From Dysgonomonas gadei ATCC BAA-286 (GTDB lineage Bacteria; Bacteroidota; Bacteroidia; Bacteroidales; Dysgonomonadaceae), in the NCBI RefSeq assembly GCF_000213555.1, contig NZ_GL891982.1, forward strand, positions 83,890 to 147,889: 64,000 bases of DNA, given 5' to 3'. The notes under the pieces were generated by a model, which had not been told where the DNA came from, searched no databases, and saw only the letters and a program-made list of their open reading frames with translations. Each line of letters opens with the position of its first letter. Position 1 is the first letter of the stretch. This document shows, in pieces, positions 1 to 8,465 of the stretch. The position numbers and the translations under genes were made by a program.

Positions 1-503
1 GCTGCAATTATCCTCTCGTCCGAAACTTCTTCCACATCGCTGTAGGCATGTGCATAGAAGATATCCACATATTCCATTTTGAGGCGCTTGAGGCTTAGTT
101 CCAGTTTAGTATTCAGGTCTTGCTCAAAATCAGGCTTCAATGGGTAGTCAATTTTAACTTTTGTCCCCAGAAAATAGCTTTCGCGCGGTTTACCTTCGAA
201 GAAATTACCCAACATCTCTTCGTTACGCCCATTCTGATAACCATGTGCCGTATCGAAATGAAAAATACCCGAATTATAAGCAGCTCTCACTACATTCGGA
301 TTATCGGCACGCATAACTCCCATACTCAAAATAGGTAGTTTAACACCTGTACGCCCCAATGTACGCAAAGGTATTTCATTCATTTTTGCCTGTGTTGTCT
401 TACTTAACGTAGACGCAGTAGTTCCGGGAACAATCAGGGCACCGGCACCCACTGTTGCCGAAAGCCGGAGGAAATCTCTTCTGTTAACACCTTTCTTTTC
501 CAT
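1..503 (-). CDS. Aldo/keto reductase with Tat signal, 3' part beyond window
   Basis: The ATG at 501-503 opens a frame that runs off the left edge, so only the first 167 residues are visible. The N terminus has a twin-arginine signal (NRRDFLRLS followed by a hydrophobic stretch), which predicts folded export by the Tat system. After the signal comes the aldo/keto reductase start (LRTLGRTGVKLPILSMG) and the family signature around HFDTAHGYQNGRNE, then the FLGTKV and YVDIFYAHAY strands of the TIM barrel. The family uses NADPH to reduce carbonyls; the substrate cannot be told. Exported Tat-type members are common in Bacteroidota, where many are annotated as oxidoreductases of unknown role. No partner gene is visible on the right because a long repeat-rich spacer follows. 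Confidence 0.85.
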   Translation of the reverse strand, partial: MEKKGVNRRDFLRLSATVGAGALIVPGTTASTLSKTTQAKMNEIPLRTLGRTGVKLPILSMGVMRADNPNVVRAAYNSGIFHFDTAHGYQNGRNEEMLGNFFEGKPRESYFLGTKVKIDYPLKPDFEQDLNTKLELSLKRLKMEYVDIFYAHAYSDVEEVSDERIIA

Positions 504-620
504 GTTTGTAGTTGAATATTTTAAGGTTTGAATATATGTGCCAGAATGTGTATCTTGTGATTAAATAGGTTATCGCAAATATAGCAATATTTTTTAAATC
601 AAGACATTAGGGTATAATAA

Positions 621-985
621 ATATCAGGGTAAACCCGAAAATTATTTTTTTGAAAAAGTTTATCTATATAGTAAGCTATTAGCCTTTAGCTGTTAGCTTA
701 CAGCTCTTTGAAATATTGGAATAAGTGAAGAACGAAAAATTATACGAGATACAAGTTGTTAACTGATATATGTGTAACCTTTGTTACTTTTTGGAAAAAC
801 TGTAGGGGCGGTATATCTTGTAACAAAGTTGTCAGATGTGTCAGGTTTTAACTAAACATGGTTAATAAACGTAAACAATATAATAAATTACGAGTTTTGT
901 CGCTTCGCACCGCTAACGACTAGAAGCTATCAGCTAATAGTTGAAATATCTGTTACTTTTGTTACCTTTTAACAAGTAAGTATTG
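621..985 (+). repeat. Dispersed intergenic repeat, copy A
   Basis: This non-coding block matches the left half of the copy at 29587-30115: ATATCAGG, GAAAAAGTTTATCTAT, the TTAGCTGTTAGCTTACAG tract and CTTTGAAATATTGGAATAAG appear in the same order. It also has the GTCAGATGTGTCAGG word at 831-845 and the direct repeat TGTTACTTTTGTTACC near 951. A four-unit run of 7-bp words (CTATTAG, CCTTTAG, CTGTTAG, CTTACAG) occupies 676-703. No credible reading frame lies in it. Confidence 0.75.
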
Positions 986-1004
986 CAAAATATTTATTGA
1001 AACA

Positions 1005-1520
1005 TTTTAACGTTCGTTTTTTTCTAACGCGCCAGCCGGCTTGTATTTGGCTCCGCCGATTTCCGCTTCGCTCCAATTCATTTTGCCTTGATGCAAAACG
1101 AAACAAAAAATCAAGGCTGCATCCCTTCGGCGACCCAAAACCGCAGCTCCGGTGGGGCAAAATAATACGGAATCATCCATAGCCGGATTATCAGCCGTGT
1201 ACAGCAGCTACCGTATTTTGCCCTACACCTCCGCTTTACGGATTGGGTACCCCGCCTGCGGAATGAGGCCGTTATCGCGATGCGGCGACAAGACAGTGTA
1301 TCTTCATGCTTTAGCTCCACGTGCGTCAGCCCTCGCGCATTAGTGACGCAGGCGGGGTACCCAATCCGTTGCAGGCGGCGTAGAATCAAACGGGGCGATA
1401 GCCCGTGTGTTTGATTCAGACGGCAAAACGGTTTTGGGTCGCCGAGGAGCGGAGCGCTAGCCTTTTGGTTCGTTTTGGGCAATGCCAAAATGAACGTTTA
1501 AGCGAAACGAAGTGGAGCTG
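1005..1520. repeat. GC-rich nested inverted-repeat element
   Basis: A block much richer in G+C than its surroundings is built of nested inverted repeats. A perfect 22-bp pair lies at 1239-1260 and 1347-1368, and a perfect 16-bp pair at 1128-1143 and 1429-1444. Imperfect outer arms are around 1081-1110 and 1456-1490 (AAAACGAAAC against GGTTCGTTTTG), and a local hairpin is at 1383-1391/1409-1417. The whole could fold as one long cruciform or RNA hairpin. Open frames on both strands follow the symmetry and look like by-products. It sits between repeat blocks A and A', as though it had inserted into a larger unit. Confidence 0.75.
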
Positions 1521-1544
1521 AAAAGAATAGAACATTAAAATCCA

Positions 1545-1910
1545 ACTACTGATTCGCATTAATTATTCATTCTTAATTCTTAATTGTTTTCTGTGTTACC
1601 TTTGTTACTTTTTGGGAAAACTGTAGGGGCGAAACATCTTTCATCCGTTAGTCATTGTGGGCGAATGTTTATTCGCCCCTACAAAAGCCATAAAATCCGT
1701 TACTTCTATTACTTTTTAACCAAATACAGTTAACAAATATAAAATACACAAGATGAAAACAATGAAAAAACTGTCAGATGTGTCAGGTTTTAACCAAATA
1801 TAGTTAATAAACGTAAATACGACAATAATGAGTGATGAGCTGAATTTTACACCTTAGCGTGAGAATACTGTTCACTGAAACGTTGCCAATTCTCGGGTTT
1901 GCCCTAAAAA
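1545..1910 (+). repeat. Dispersed intergenic repeat, copy A'
   Basis: This block matches the right half of the copy at 29587-30115. Shared words are ATTCTTAATTGTTTTC, TGTTACCTTTGTTAC, GTCAGATGTGTCAGG (1773-1787), GTTAATAAACGTAAAT, GAATTTTACACCTTAGCG and GAGAATACTGTT followed by ACTGAAACGT. It lacks about ten bases (TCTTTGCGAG) that are present at the equivalent point near 30055. It ends about 170 bp before the hexokinase start codon, as its partner ends about 75 bp before pheS. Confidence 0.75.
1622..1683. repeat. TGTAGGGGCGAA inverted pair
   Basis: TGTAGGGGCGAA at 1622-1633 is mirrored exactly by TTCGCCCCTACA at 1672-1683, with a 38-bp spacer. A lone half site (TGTAGGGGCG) occurs at 801-810 in copy A. 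It looks like a REP-type palindrome nested within the larger repeat. Confidence 0.7.
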
Positions 1911-2032
1911 ATAGTAGGAACATATTTTCATTTTTACAAAAAAATGAATGTGCATGGTGTTAAGACGTAATAAAATTAGTTATTCAGATGTCAATATGTT
2001 TATATAAATAACCAATATTCAAGATAGATTTA

Positions 2033-2040
2033 TATTTTTG
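2033..2040 (+). promoter_or_regulatory. Bacteroidota -7 box for hexokinase gene
   Basis: TATTTTTG matches the Bacteroidota -7 consensus TAnnTTTG, 43 bp before the start codon. No good -33 TTTG is seen at the usual spacing. Confidence 0.5.
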
Positions 2041-2083
2041 TAAAACAATTTTAATCTGCCTAATTTAACGATAAATATACCCT

Positions 2084-3292
2084 ATGAAGAAAAACATTTT
2101 TAAACTGAAAACAAAGCAACTGAAAGAAATTGCCCAATCACTCCAAACCAAAGTAGAAAACGGTCTTGGTAAAGACAATACCGAAATACAATGTATTCCT
2201 ACTTACATCAATCCCAAAACATCGGGAATAGAAGGTTCGGCATTGGTACTCGACTTAGGAGGAACCAACTATCGTGTTGCCACAATTGATTTTGTAGACG
2301 GAAAGGCATCTATACATCCCGAAAACGGATGGAAAAAAGATTTGTCCGTAATGAAAACTCCGGGCTTCACTGAAGCAGACCTGTTCAAAGAGCAGGCTGA
2401 TCCAATCGGTGAAATAAAAATGGAAGGAAAGATGCCCATCGGCTATTGCTTCTCATACCCGGCTGAATCTATGCTCAATGGAGATGCTTCCCTTATCCGT
2501 TGGACCAAAGGAGTGGACATCAAAGAAATGCTGGGAAAACCTGTAGGTCAGCCACTTCGTGATTATCTAAACAAGGAAAACGGTGATAAGTTTACCGAAG
2601 TAAAAGTAATAAACGATACTGTCGCCAGTCTTTTTGCCGGTCTTACCGACAGTAGCTACGATGCCTATATCGGATTGATAGTAGGTACGGGTACAAATAT
2701 GGCTACATTTATCCGTCCTGATAAAATAAAGAAACTGAATCCTGAATATAAGGGAGAGGGCTTGATTCCTGTAAATCTGGAATCAGGCAATTTCTATCCG
2801 CCGCACCTGACAGTGATAGATGATAAAGTAGATGCCTGTTCGGACAGCAAGGGAGCGCAACGCTTCGAAAAGGCTGTATCAGGCATGTATTTGGGTGAAA
2901 TCCTTAAATCGGTTTTTCCTTGTGATGAATTTGAAGAAAGATTTGATGCTCAGAAACTGACCAACATCATGAATTATCCTGATATCCATAAGAAAAGATA
3001 TGTAGACGTATCGCGCTGGATATATAAACGCTCGGCTCAATTGGTAGCCGCGTCGCTTGCCGGATTGGTGATGGTACTTGTATCGCATGACAAATCTATA
3101 AAGAAAATTCATCTGGTAGCTGAAGGCAGCCTCTTCTGGAGTGAAGACCGTAAAGGGAAGAACTACAAAGACCTGGTGTCGGAAGAACTTCGCAAACTGT
3201 TGATAGAATTTAACCTAAGCGATGTACATGTTCATATCAGTAAGATGAAGAATGCCAACCTGATAGGATCGGCCATCGCAGCATTATCCTGA
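2084..3292 (+). CDS. Hexokinase (eukaryote-like family)
   Basis: This 402-residue protein should phosphorylate glucose or other hexoses with ATP at the entry to glycolysis, in the cytoplasm. The phosphate-1 motif LDLGGTNYR is at about 56-64, the sugar-binding segment GYCFSYP at 120-126, the catalytic Asp in NDTVA at 177-181 and the GTGTN adenosine/phosphate loop at 201-205. These are the marks of the eukaryotic-type hexokinase family and not of the ROK or GlcK kinases usual in bacteria; Bacteroides relatives are known to carry this type. The gene stands alone: repeat-rich DNA lies upstream and a perfect 12-bp hairpin follows. The ATG at 2084 starts right where homology begins. Sugar specificity is not certain. 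Confidence 0.9.
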   Translation: MKKNIFKLKTKQLKEIAQSLQTKVENGLGKDNTEIQCIPTYINPKTSGIEGSALVLDLGGTNYRVATIDFVDGKASIHPENGWKKDLSVMKTPGFTEADLFKEQADPIGEIKMEGKMPIGYCFSYPAESMLNGDASLIRWTKGVDIKEMLGKPVGQPLRDYLNKENGDKFTEVKVINDTVASLFAGLTDSSYDAYIGLIVGTGTNMATFIRPDKIKKLNPEYKGEGLIPVNLESGNFYPPHLTVIDDKVDACSDSKGAQRFEKAVSGMYLGEILKSVFPCDEFEERFDAQKLTNIMNYPDIHKKRYVDVSRWIYKRSAQLVAASLAGLVMVLVSHDKSIKKIHLVAEGSLFWSEDRKGKNYKDLVSEELRKLLIEFNLSDVHVHISKMKNANLIGSAIAALS

Positions 3293-3318
3293 TTTAATTG
3301 AAAGTACAGATATATTGC

Positions 3319-3353
3319 AGGATGCTGAAGATCACTTCAGCATCCTGTTTTTT
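3319..3353. terminator. Bidirectional terminator, hexokinase/nadD
   Basis: A perfect 12-bp stem (3319-3330 with 3335-3346, loop ATCA) is followed by GTTTTTT. It lies between convergent genes and overlaps the last codon of nadD, so it can serve both strands. Confidence 0.85.
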
Positions 3354-3948
3354 ATTTATTATAAATCTTATTTTCAATCAGATATTCATATTCTCCAACT
3401 GGTAAAAAACTACGGATATCTTTATTTTCCTTTATTGCATTTCTAATAAAGGTAGAAGATATTTCAATCAACGGGGCATTTACTTTTCGTACATTTTCGG
3501 GCAGATTATCATCAGATTTACTATCTTTTCTTGGATAAATCAATATAGGAACTTCCTTCTTTATCTGTTCGCTCCGATACCAATAATGAAAGTTTGTCCA
3601 ATTATCTTCACCTAATAATAAAACAAATTCACGGTCGGAATGCTGCTCTTTCAATGCGATTATTGTATTTATCGTATAATAAGGCGGGGATAATTGTAAC
3701 TCTATATCACAAGGGCGTATATGTTGATACCGGAAACAAAAACGCGTTAAAATATCCAATCGTATTGCAACATCTGCCATATCGGAACTCTTTTCAGAGG
3801 GGCAACGCGGAGTAACAACCATCCAGACTTCATCCAGGTTCTCGAATGCACACATATAATCGGCGATCATAATATGTCCCATATGTAAAGGGTTGAATGA
3901 CCCGCACATGATACCTGTCTGTATTTTTTCACCAGTTTCTTTCCGCAT
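3352..3948 (-). CDS. nadD: Nicotinate-nucleotide adenylyltransferase
   Basis: NadD joins nicotinate mononucleotide and ATP to form deamido-NAD, a late step of NAD synthesis. The 198-residue protein has the nucleotidyltransferase signature GSFNPLHMGH at about 16-25 and the ISSTFIR motif at about 163-169, both diagnostic of the NadD/NadM-type HIGH superfamily. Its length is normal for NadD. In many Bacteroidota nadD follows gmk; here no gmk is present and the gene stands alone, converging on hexokinase with a shared terminator. A TACATTTG -7 box lies 30 bp upstream of the start. Confidence 0.92.
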   Translation of the reverse strand: MRKETGEKIQTGIMCGSFNPLHMGHIMIADYMCAFENLDEVWMVVTPRCPSEKSSDMADVAIRLDILTRFCFRYQHIRPCDIELQLSPPYYTINTIIALKEQHSDREFVLLLGEDNWTNFHYWYRSEQIKKEVPILIYPRKDSKSDDNLPENVRKVNAPLIEISSTFIRNAIKENKDIRSFLPVGEYEYLIENKIYNK

Positions 3949-3977
3949 AAATAATACTATTATAATCGCAACAGAAA

Positions 3978-3985
3978 CAAATGTA
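3978..3985 (-). promoter_or_regulatory. -7 box for nadD
   Basis: Read on the minus strand this is TACATTTG, a match to TAnnTTTG about 30 bp before the nadD start. Confidence 0.5.
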
Positions 3986-4022
3986 TAAATCTTATAATGA
4001 AAAAGAAAGAGTTAAATCAGTT

Positions 4023-4184
4023 TTATGCATCATCTTCTTCAAATTGAAAATCATCGGCACATAATTCTTCGAGAGCAATAGCTAATTTTACATATGGACT
4101 GTCCATTTTTTCGGAGGACTTCATTTTCAGGTTTTTCTTGTTATCTTGTCTTTTATTGTCTTTTTTATATTTATCGTCACTCAT
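4023..4184 (-). CDS. Small charged hypothetical protein (53 aa)
   Basis: A short open frame of 53 codons fills most of the 460-bp gap between nadD and the ABC-F gene. The product starts MSDDKYKKDNKRQDNKK, is very rich in Lys/Asp/Asn in its first half, and ends with an acidic tail (FQFEEDDA) behind a possible helix (YVKLAIALEELCADD). The charge layout and lack of low-information codon runs make it plausible as a real small protein, but no family is recognised. There is no signal peptide or membrane segment. The rest of the gap (4185-4370) is AT-rich with no other gene seen. Confidence 0.5.
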   Translation of the reverse strand: MSDDKYKKDNKRQDNKKNLKMKSSEKMDSPYVKLAIALEELCADDFQFEEDDA

Positions 4185-4373
4185 CTTCGTATTATTTCAA
4201 ATGTTAAATCATCTATTTATTTAGACGAATGAAACAGGAAAATATTTTAGATACAATGCATTTATTTTTATGAATAATGTAAATATTTTTAATAAATATA
4301 TAATGACTTTGTGGTGATAATAAATATTTCTCCTGCTATATCTCTCTGTCACTAATTGTTTGTTTCTTTTTCC

Positions 4374-4381
4374 TACCTTTG
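4374..4381 (+). promoter_or_regulatory. -7 box for ABC-F gene
   Basis: TACCTTTG, a match to TAnnTTTG, lies 30 bp before the start codon; the stretch upstream is T-rich but has no clear -33 TTTG at 19-20 bp. Confidence 0.6.
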
Positions 4382-4411
4382 CAGCTCTAAAAAATAAAAA
4401 GGTAAATTTAG

Positions 4412-6028
4412 ATGTTAATTGTAGATAGTTTAAAGGTAGAATTAGGCGACAGGGTATTATTCGATAATATCAGCTATATAATAAACGATAAAGATAAAAT
4501 AGCTTTAGTCGGTAAAAACGGAGCAGGGAAAAGCACTATGCTCAAAATACTGGCCGGAGTGAATACACATTATAAAGGCTCGGTAACAGGCCCCGACGGG
4601 GTAACGGTAGGGTATTTACCTCAGGTCATGAAAATCACCGATGAGCGCACGGTAAGGGAGGAAGCCTCTTTGGCATTCTCTCACATTTTCGATTTGCAAG
4701 CCAATATAGAAGATATGAACAGGCAATTGGAAACCCGTACCGACTACGAATCAGATGATTATGCCAAACTGATCGACGACTTTACCCATGCGCATGAACG
4801 TCTGGCTATGGTAGAGGGTATCAGCTTCGAAGGGGAAGTGGAGAAGGCATTGCTTGGGCTTGGCTTTAAGCGTACCGACCTGGACCGTATGACGAGTGAA
4901 TTCAGTGGCGGATGGCGTATGCGTATCGAACTGGCGAAACTTCTGTTACGGAATCCTGATGTAATGTTGCTAGATGAGCCTACCAACCATCTCGATATAG
5001 AATCTATCGGGTGGCTCGAAGACTTTATCAATACTCAGGCTAAAGCTGTTGTACTTATCTCTCACGACAGGGCGTTTATAGATGCCGTTACCACCCGTAC
5101 CATCGAGCTTACGATGGGGCGTATTTACGACTATAAAGTCAATTACTCCAAATATGTGGAACTTCGTCAGGAACGCCGCCAACAACAAATACATGCTTGG
5201 GAAGCCCAGCAAAAGCAGATTGCCGAAATAGAGGAATTTATCGAACGCTTCCGTGCGCAGGCAGCTAAAGCCGTTTTGGTTCAGAGCCGTATCCGCCAAT
5301 TGGAAAAAATGGAGCGGGTAGAGATTGACGAAGAAGATAAATCTCAGATACGCATCCGTTTTCAACCGGCTACACGCTCAGGTAATTACCCGCTCACGGT
5401 GGATATGATGACAAAGAAATACGACGATTATCTGGTATTCGAAAATACCAACCTGATGATAGAACGAGGTGAAAAAATAGCTCTGGCCGGGAAGAACGGA
5501 GAAGGTAAATCAACATTTGTAAAATGCGTAATGGGAGAAACACCGTATGAAGGTAACATTATGCTGGGCCACAATGTAGAAATCGGATACTTTGCTCAGA
5601 ATCAAGCTGATCTATTGGATGAAGACCTTACCGTTTTTGAGACTATAGACCGTGTTGCCGAGGGGGATATCCGCACACAGATACGCAATATACTAGGTGC
5701 ATTTATGTTCAACAGGGACGATTCCGAGAAAAAAGTCAAAGTACTTTCGGGGGGAGAACGTACACGGTTAGCTATGATAAAATTATTGCTGGAGCCTGTT
5801 AACCTACTTATTCTCGACGAACCAACCAACCATCTGGATCTGAAGACCAAAGAGGTTTTGAAAAATGCATTATTGGACTATGATGGTACAGTTATATTAG
5901 TTTCGCACGACCGTGATTTTCTTGACGGACTGGTGACCAAAGTATTTGAATTTTCGGATAAGAAGGTAAGGGAGCATATCGGAGGTATAAAAGATTTTCT
6001 GGCGAAGAAAAAGGCTTTAACATCTTAA
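4412..6028 (+). CDS. ABC-F family ATPase
   Basis: This 538-residue protein carries two ABC ATPase domains in one chain and no membrane segment, the hallmark of ABC-F proteins, which bind the ribosome E site and modulate translation or, in some members, give ribosome protection. First domain: Walker A GKNGAGKS at 34-41, signature SGGW at about 165, Walker B LLDEPTNHLD at about 186. Second domain: Walker A GKNGEGKS at 360-367, signature LSGGE near 445, and a second LILDEPTNHLD. Between them (about 240-320) is the long charged helical linker (EERR/QQKQIAEIEEF type) that reaches the peptidyl-transferase region in this family. It resembles the housekeeping EttA/Uup/YdiF-like group more than a resistance determinant. 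It is monocistronic. Confidence 0.9.
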   Translation: MLIVDSLKVELGDRVLFDNISYIINDKDKIALVGKNGAGKSTMLKILAGVNTHYKGSVTGPDGVTVGYLPQVMKITDERTVREEASLAFSHIFDLQANIEDMNRQLETRTDYESDDYAKLIDDFTHAHERLAMVEGISFEGEVEKALLGLGFKRTDLDRMTSEFSGGWRMRIELAKLLLRNPDVMLLDEPTNHLDIESIGWLEDFINTQAKAVVLISHDRAFIDAVTTRTIELTMGRIYDYKVNYSKYVELRQERRQQQIHAWEAQQKQIAEIEEFIERFRAQAAKAVLVQSRIRQLEKMERVEIDEEDKSQIRIRFQPATRSGNYPLTVDMMTKKYDDYLVFENTNLMIERGEKIALAGKNGEGKSTFVKCVMGETPYEGNIMLGHNVEIGYFAQNQADLLDEDLTVFETIDRVAEGDIRTQIRNILGAFMFNRDDSEKKVKVLSGGERTRLAMIKLLLEPVNLLILDEPTNHLDLKTKEVLKNALLDYDGTVILVSHDRDFLDGLVTKVFEFSDKKVREHIGGIKDFLAKKKALTS

Positions 6029-6031
6029 ACT

Positions 6032-6062
6032 GTTGTATTTCGGACTATTTTATTTATTTTTG
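6032..6062 (+). promoter_or_regulatory. Promoter of lipoprotein gene
   Basis: TATTTTTG at 6055-6062 fits the -7 box TAnnTTTG, and GTTG at 6032-6035 lies 19 bp upstream where the -33 TTTG is expected. The start codon is 43 bp downstream. Confidence 0.55.
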
Positions 6063-6105
6063 CTCAAAGTCAATTTTTTCTAAAACTACTAAATTTTAAC
6101 TTAAC

Positions 6106-6588
6106 ATGAAAAGAATCTTATTTTCTTTACTAACTGTACTGTTCGTTCTGACTTCTTGCGGTCCTGATGCTGTAAAATTCAACGACGCTATTGCCAAAGC
6201 AAATGTGGCAATCACAGAGGTGAGTGTTTCTTATGACGGAGACCTGACTAATGCAGTTAATAATGAGGACTTTGCCTCCATTGCAGCAAAAACCGACAGT
6301 GCCTTGGCTAAAATAGATGCAGAGATAACAATTGTAAAAGCGCTGGATGTTCCAAAAGGTGGTGACAAATTTAAAGAAGCCGCTCTGAAAACATATGAGA
6401 GCCTCAGAGGGGTTGTAGAAGCCGGAAAAGGTTTTGCGACTTTGACCAAGGAATCCGCAATCGAAGATGTAAATAAATTGCAGGAAACATATCAGACAAA
6501 AGTGGATGAATATTCAAAATCATTCCAGGAATTAGCTGTAGCTCAGGCACAATATGCAGCAGAAGCAGGTTATCAGGTGAAAAAGTAA
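6106..6588 (+). CDS. Hypothetical lipoprotein
   Basis: The 160-residue product begins with a short signal peptide and lipobox (FVLTSC, Cys at about 18), so it should be lipid-anchored in the envelope. The mature part is almost wholly helical, rich in Ala, Lys and Glu, with KAL/KTYESL segments that suggest a helical bundle; it ends in a short basic tail (YQVKK). I cannot name a family with confidence. The gene has its own promoter-like sequence and a strong terminator, so it is probably a single transcription unit. Convergent transcription with the TerB-like gene gives no functional hint. Confidence 0.8.
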   Translation: MKRILFSLLTVLFVLTSCGPDAVKFNDAIAKANVAITEVSVSYDGDLTNAVNNEDFASIAAKTDSALAKIDAEITIVKALDVPKGGDKFKEAALKTYESLRGVVEAGKGFATLTKESAIEDVNKLQETYQTKVDEYSKSFQELAVAQAQYAAEAGYQVKK

Positions 6589-6606
6589 ATTATTACTTAT
6601 AAATAT

Positions 6607-6642
6607 AAAAAAAGGATGCTCTATCGAAGAGTATCCTTTTTT
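6607..6642. terminator. Terminator between lipoprotein and terB-like genes
   Basis: AAAAAGGAT...CTCT pairs with AGAG...ATCCTTTTT around a short ATCGA loop with one mismatch, followed by a T run. It can serve both convergent genes. Confidence 0.8.
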
Positions 6643-6661
6643 CATGGCAACCGGAATCCGG

Positions 6662-7108
6662 TTAACATTTATTTTTAATAATCATTACTTCAATGATAGA
6701 AATAGCTGTTTTCTCGTCTACTGCTAATGCTTCGGCAAGTTGATTAATGATATCCTTTTCATCATCTTCGAGTACCCCGTCGGCAAGAGCGATATCTACC
6801 GCACATGCGAACGCTGTCATTTTCAGATCATCACCCAGGCCATCTTTTGCAGCATCAACTAATGCTCCGGGACCTTCTTTTTTTAGCTTGGAAAACAATT
6901 TGTCGAATAATTTATCGAATGCCGGACCCGAAAAATTGTCATAGATACGAAGACGTCTGATGTAAGTTACGATACTGTTCCATTCTTGTGTAGATACTGA
7001 ACCGTCGGCGCCTGCCACTGCTAATGCTACTGCTGCGAAAGACTCTTGTTGTGTAAATTTCTCATCTCCGCTCGGTGCTGATTTAAACACCTTGTCAAAT
7101 AAACCCAT
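6662..7108 (-). CDS. TerB-like (tellurite resistance TerB family) protein
   Basis: The 148-residue cytoplasmic protein is almost all TerB-like helical domain. It shows the two acidic, metal-binding-type motifs of the family: AGADGSVSTQEW near 33-44 and ALADGVLEDDEKDII near 107-121. TerB proteins are found in stress and phage-defence networks with other Ter proteins, but stand-alone TerB domains of unknown role are frequent in Bacteroidota. No terC, terD or terZ is nearby, so a role in tellurite resistance should not be assumed. The leader contains a perfect 8-bp inverted repeat just downstream of the -7 box, suggesting a hairpin or repressor site. Confidence 0.8.
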   Translation of the reverse strand: MGLFDKVFKSAPSGDEKFTQQESFAAVALAVAGADGSVSTQEWNSIVTYIRRLRIYDNFSGPAFDKLFDKLFSKLKKEGPGALVDAAKDGLGDDLKMTAFACAVDIALADGVLEDDEKDIINQLAEALAVDEKTAISIIEVMIIKNKC

Positions 7109-7141
7109 AGTTTTTAATTTAGTTTGTTAATAAAGTTTTAT

Positions 7142-7172
7142 ATCAGTAAAATATTACTGATGAACAAATATA
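7142..7172 (-). promoter_or_regulatory. -7 box and palindrome upstream of terB-like gene
   Basis: On the minus strand TATATTTG (7165-7172) is a -7 box. Immediately downstream, ATCAGTAA at 7142-7149 is mirrored by TTACTGAT at 7154-7161, placing an 8-bp palindrome at the expected transcription start. It could be an operator or a 5' hairpin. Confidence 0.5.
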
Positions 7173-7307
7173 ATCCATTTTATGAAGAATGCAATATTTA
7201 TGTCTGATATTTAGGCAAATTTTCATTTAGTATAATAACAATACACTGATATATAATGCCGTAATATTGGCAAGGTTTTTTTTAGGTTCATTCTTACATT
7301 TATTTTA

Positions 7308-7315
7308 TAACTTTG
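7308..7315 (+). promoter_or_regulatory. -7 box for panB
   Basis: TAACTTTG matches TAnnTTTG, 32 bp before the panB start codon. Confidence 0.6.
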
Positions 7316-7347
7316 CCCTGATTTTTATTAATTAAAAAACAAAAGAT

Positions 7348-8166
7348 ATGTCTACATACACCGAGGATAACCGCAAGGTTACAACACGCCGCCTGATAGA
7401 AATGAAACAACGTGGTGAAAAGATTTCAATGCTCACAGCTTACGATTACTCTATGGCATCTATTCTGGATCAGGCCGGACTGGATGTTATTCTTGTAGGC
7501 GACTCAGCTTCCAACGTAATGGTGGGTAATATTACCACTTTACCTATGACAATCGATCAGATGATATACCATGGACGGTCGGTGATGAACGGCGCAAAAC
7601 GTGCTTTGGTTATCGTCGACATGCCTTTCGGTACTGTATCGGGTAATCCGCTTAAATCACTGGAATATGCTATCAGGATGATGAAAGAGACAGGAGCAGA
7701 TGCTTTGAAAATCGAAGGAGGTGAAGAAGTGATCCCCGACATAAAGAAGATTATAGATGCGGGTATCCCTGTAATGGGACATCTCGGTCTGATGCCGCAA
7801 TCTATTAATAAATACGGCACATACAATGTACGGGCAAAAGACAATGCAGAAGCGGACAAGCTTATAAAAGATGCCCTCCTTCTTCAGGAAGTAGGCTGTT
7901 TTGGCATGGTATTGGAGAAAATACCAGCCGAATTGACCAAAACAGTAAGTTCACAACTTACAATACCAACTATAGGTATTGGCGCGGGTCCATATGCAGA
8001 CGGACAGGTACTTGTAGTACACGACATGCTGGGTATCAATAAAAATTTCTCTCCTAAATTCCTACGCCGTTATGCCGACCTGCATACAGTGATGACAGAG
8101 GCCGTGCAGGGATATATAAAGGATGTGAAGTCTACCGATTTCCCTAACGATAACGAAAGTTATTAA
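7348..8166 (+). CDS. panB: 3-methyl-2-oxobutanoate hydroxymethyltransferase
   Basis: PanB transfers a hydroxymethyl group from methylene-tetrahydrofolate to ketoisovalerate, the first step of pantothenate and coenzyme A synthesis. The 272-residue protein has the family landmarks in order: LTAYDYSMA at about 29-37, the metal/substrate segment VGDSASNVMVG at 50-60, DALKIEGG at about 117, PVMGHLGLMPQ at about 140 and PTIGIGAG at about 209. Its length is typical. No panC or panD lies next to it; it is followed by repeat-rich DNA, so it seems to be transcribed alone. Confidence 0.95.
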   Translation: MSTYTEDNRKVTTRRLIEMKQRGEKISMLTAYDYSMASILDQAGLDVILVGDSASNVMVGNITTLPMTIDQMIYHGRSVMNGAKRALVIVDMPFGTVSGNPLKSLEYAIRMMKETGADALKIEGGEEVIPDIKKIIDAGIPVMGHLGLMPQSINKYGTYNVRAKDNAEADKLIKDALLLQEVGCFGMVLEKIPAELTKTVSSQLTIPTIGIGAGPYADGQVLVVHDMLGINKNFSPKFLRRYADLHTVMTEAVQGYIKDVKSTDFPNDNESY

Positions 8167-8175
8167 ATTTTATCT

Positions 8176-8455
8176 ATATATCAGCTGGCTGTCTTTGGTT
8201 GTCAGTTGGTAGTTCTTGCACGTATTAAGTTAAAGTAATAAGAAAAAACTTACAAATAAAAATAGTCTAAAAAGTGTCAGGTTTGTCAAGTTTTGAGAAA
8301 ATAACAAGTAGAAAAAGGTGTTACCTTTGTTACTTTTTAAAGAAGGAGATGCTTCACAACACTTAGCATGACAAAATAATTATTAATTGTTTTCCGTTAC
8401 TTCTGTTACTTTTTAACTATATACAGTTAATAAACACTATTTTTTTTCTTGTAAC
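8176..8455 (+). repeat. Dispersed intergenic repeat, copy B
   Basis: It fills the panB-topB gap. Words shared with copies A' and D are GTGTCAGGTTTGTCA (8274-8288), GGTGTTACCTTTGTTAC, GAAGGAGATGCTTC, TTAGCATGACAAAATAATT, TTGTTTTCCGTTAC and ACAGTTAATAAAC, in that order. The TACCTTTG inside it fits the -7 consensus. No gene is visible. Confidence 0.75.
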
Positions 8456-8465
8456 TCTATAAAAC

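Noticed and set aside
969..1488. Open frames of 61-125 codons on both strands of the palindromic element
   Set aside because: They mirror the inverted repeats, overlap each other on both strands, and have no signal, domain or codon pattern of real genes.
6662..7108. Tellurite-resistance or Ter defence operon
   Set aside because: Only a stand-alone TerB-like gene is present; no terC, terD or terZ neighbours.
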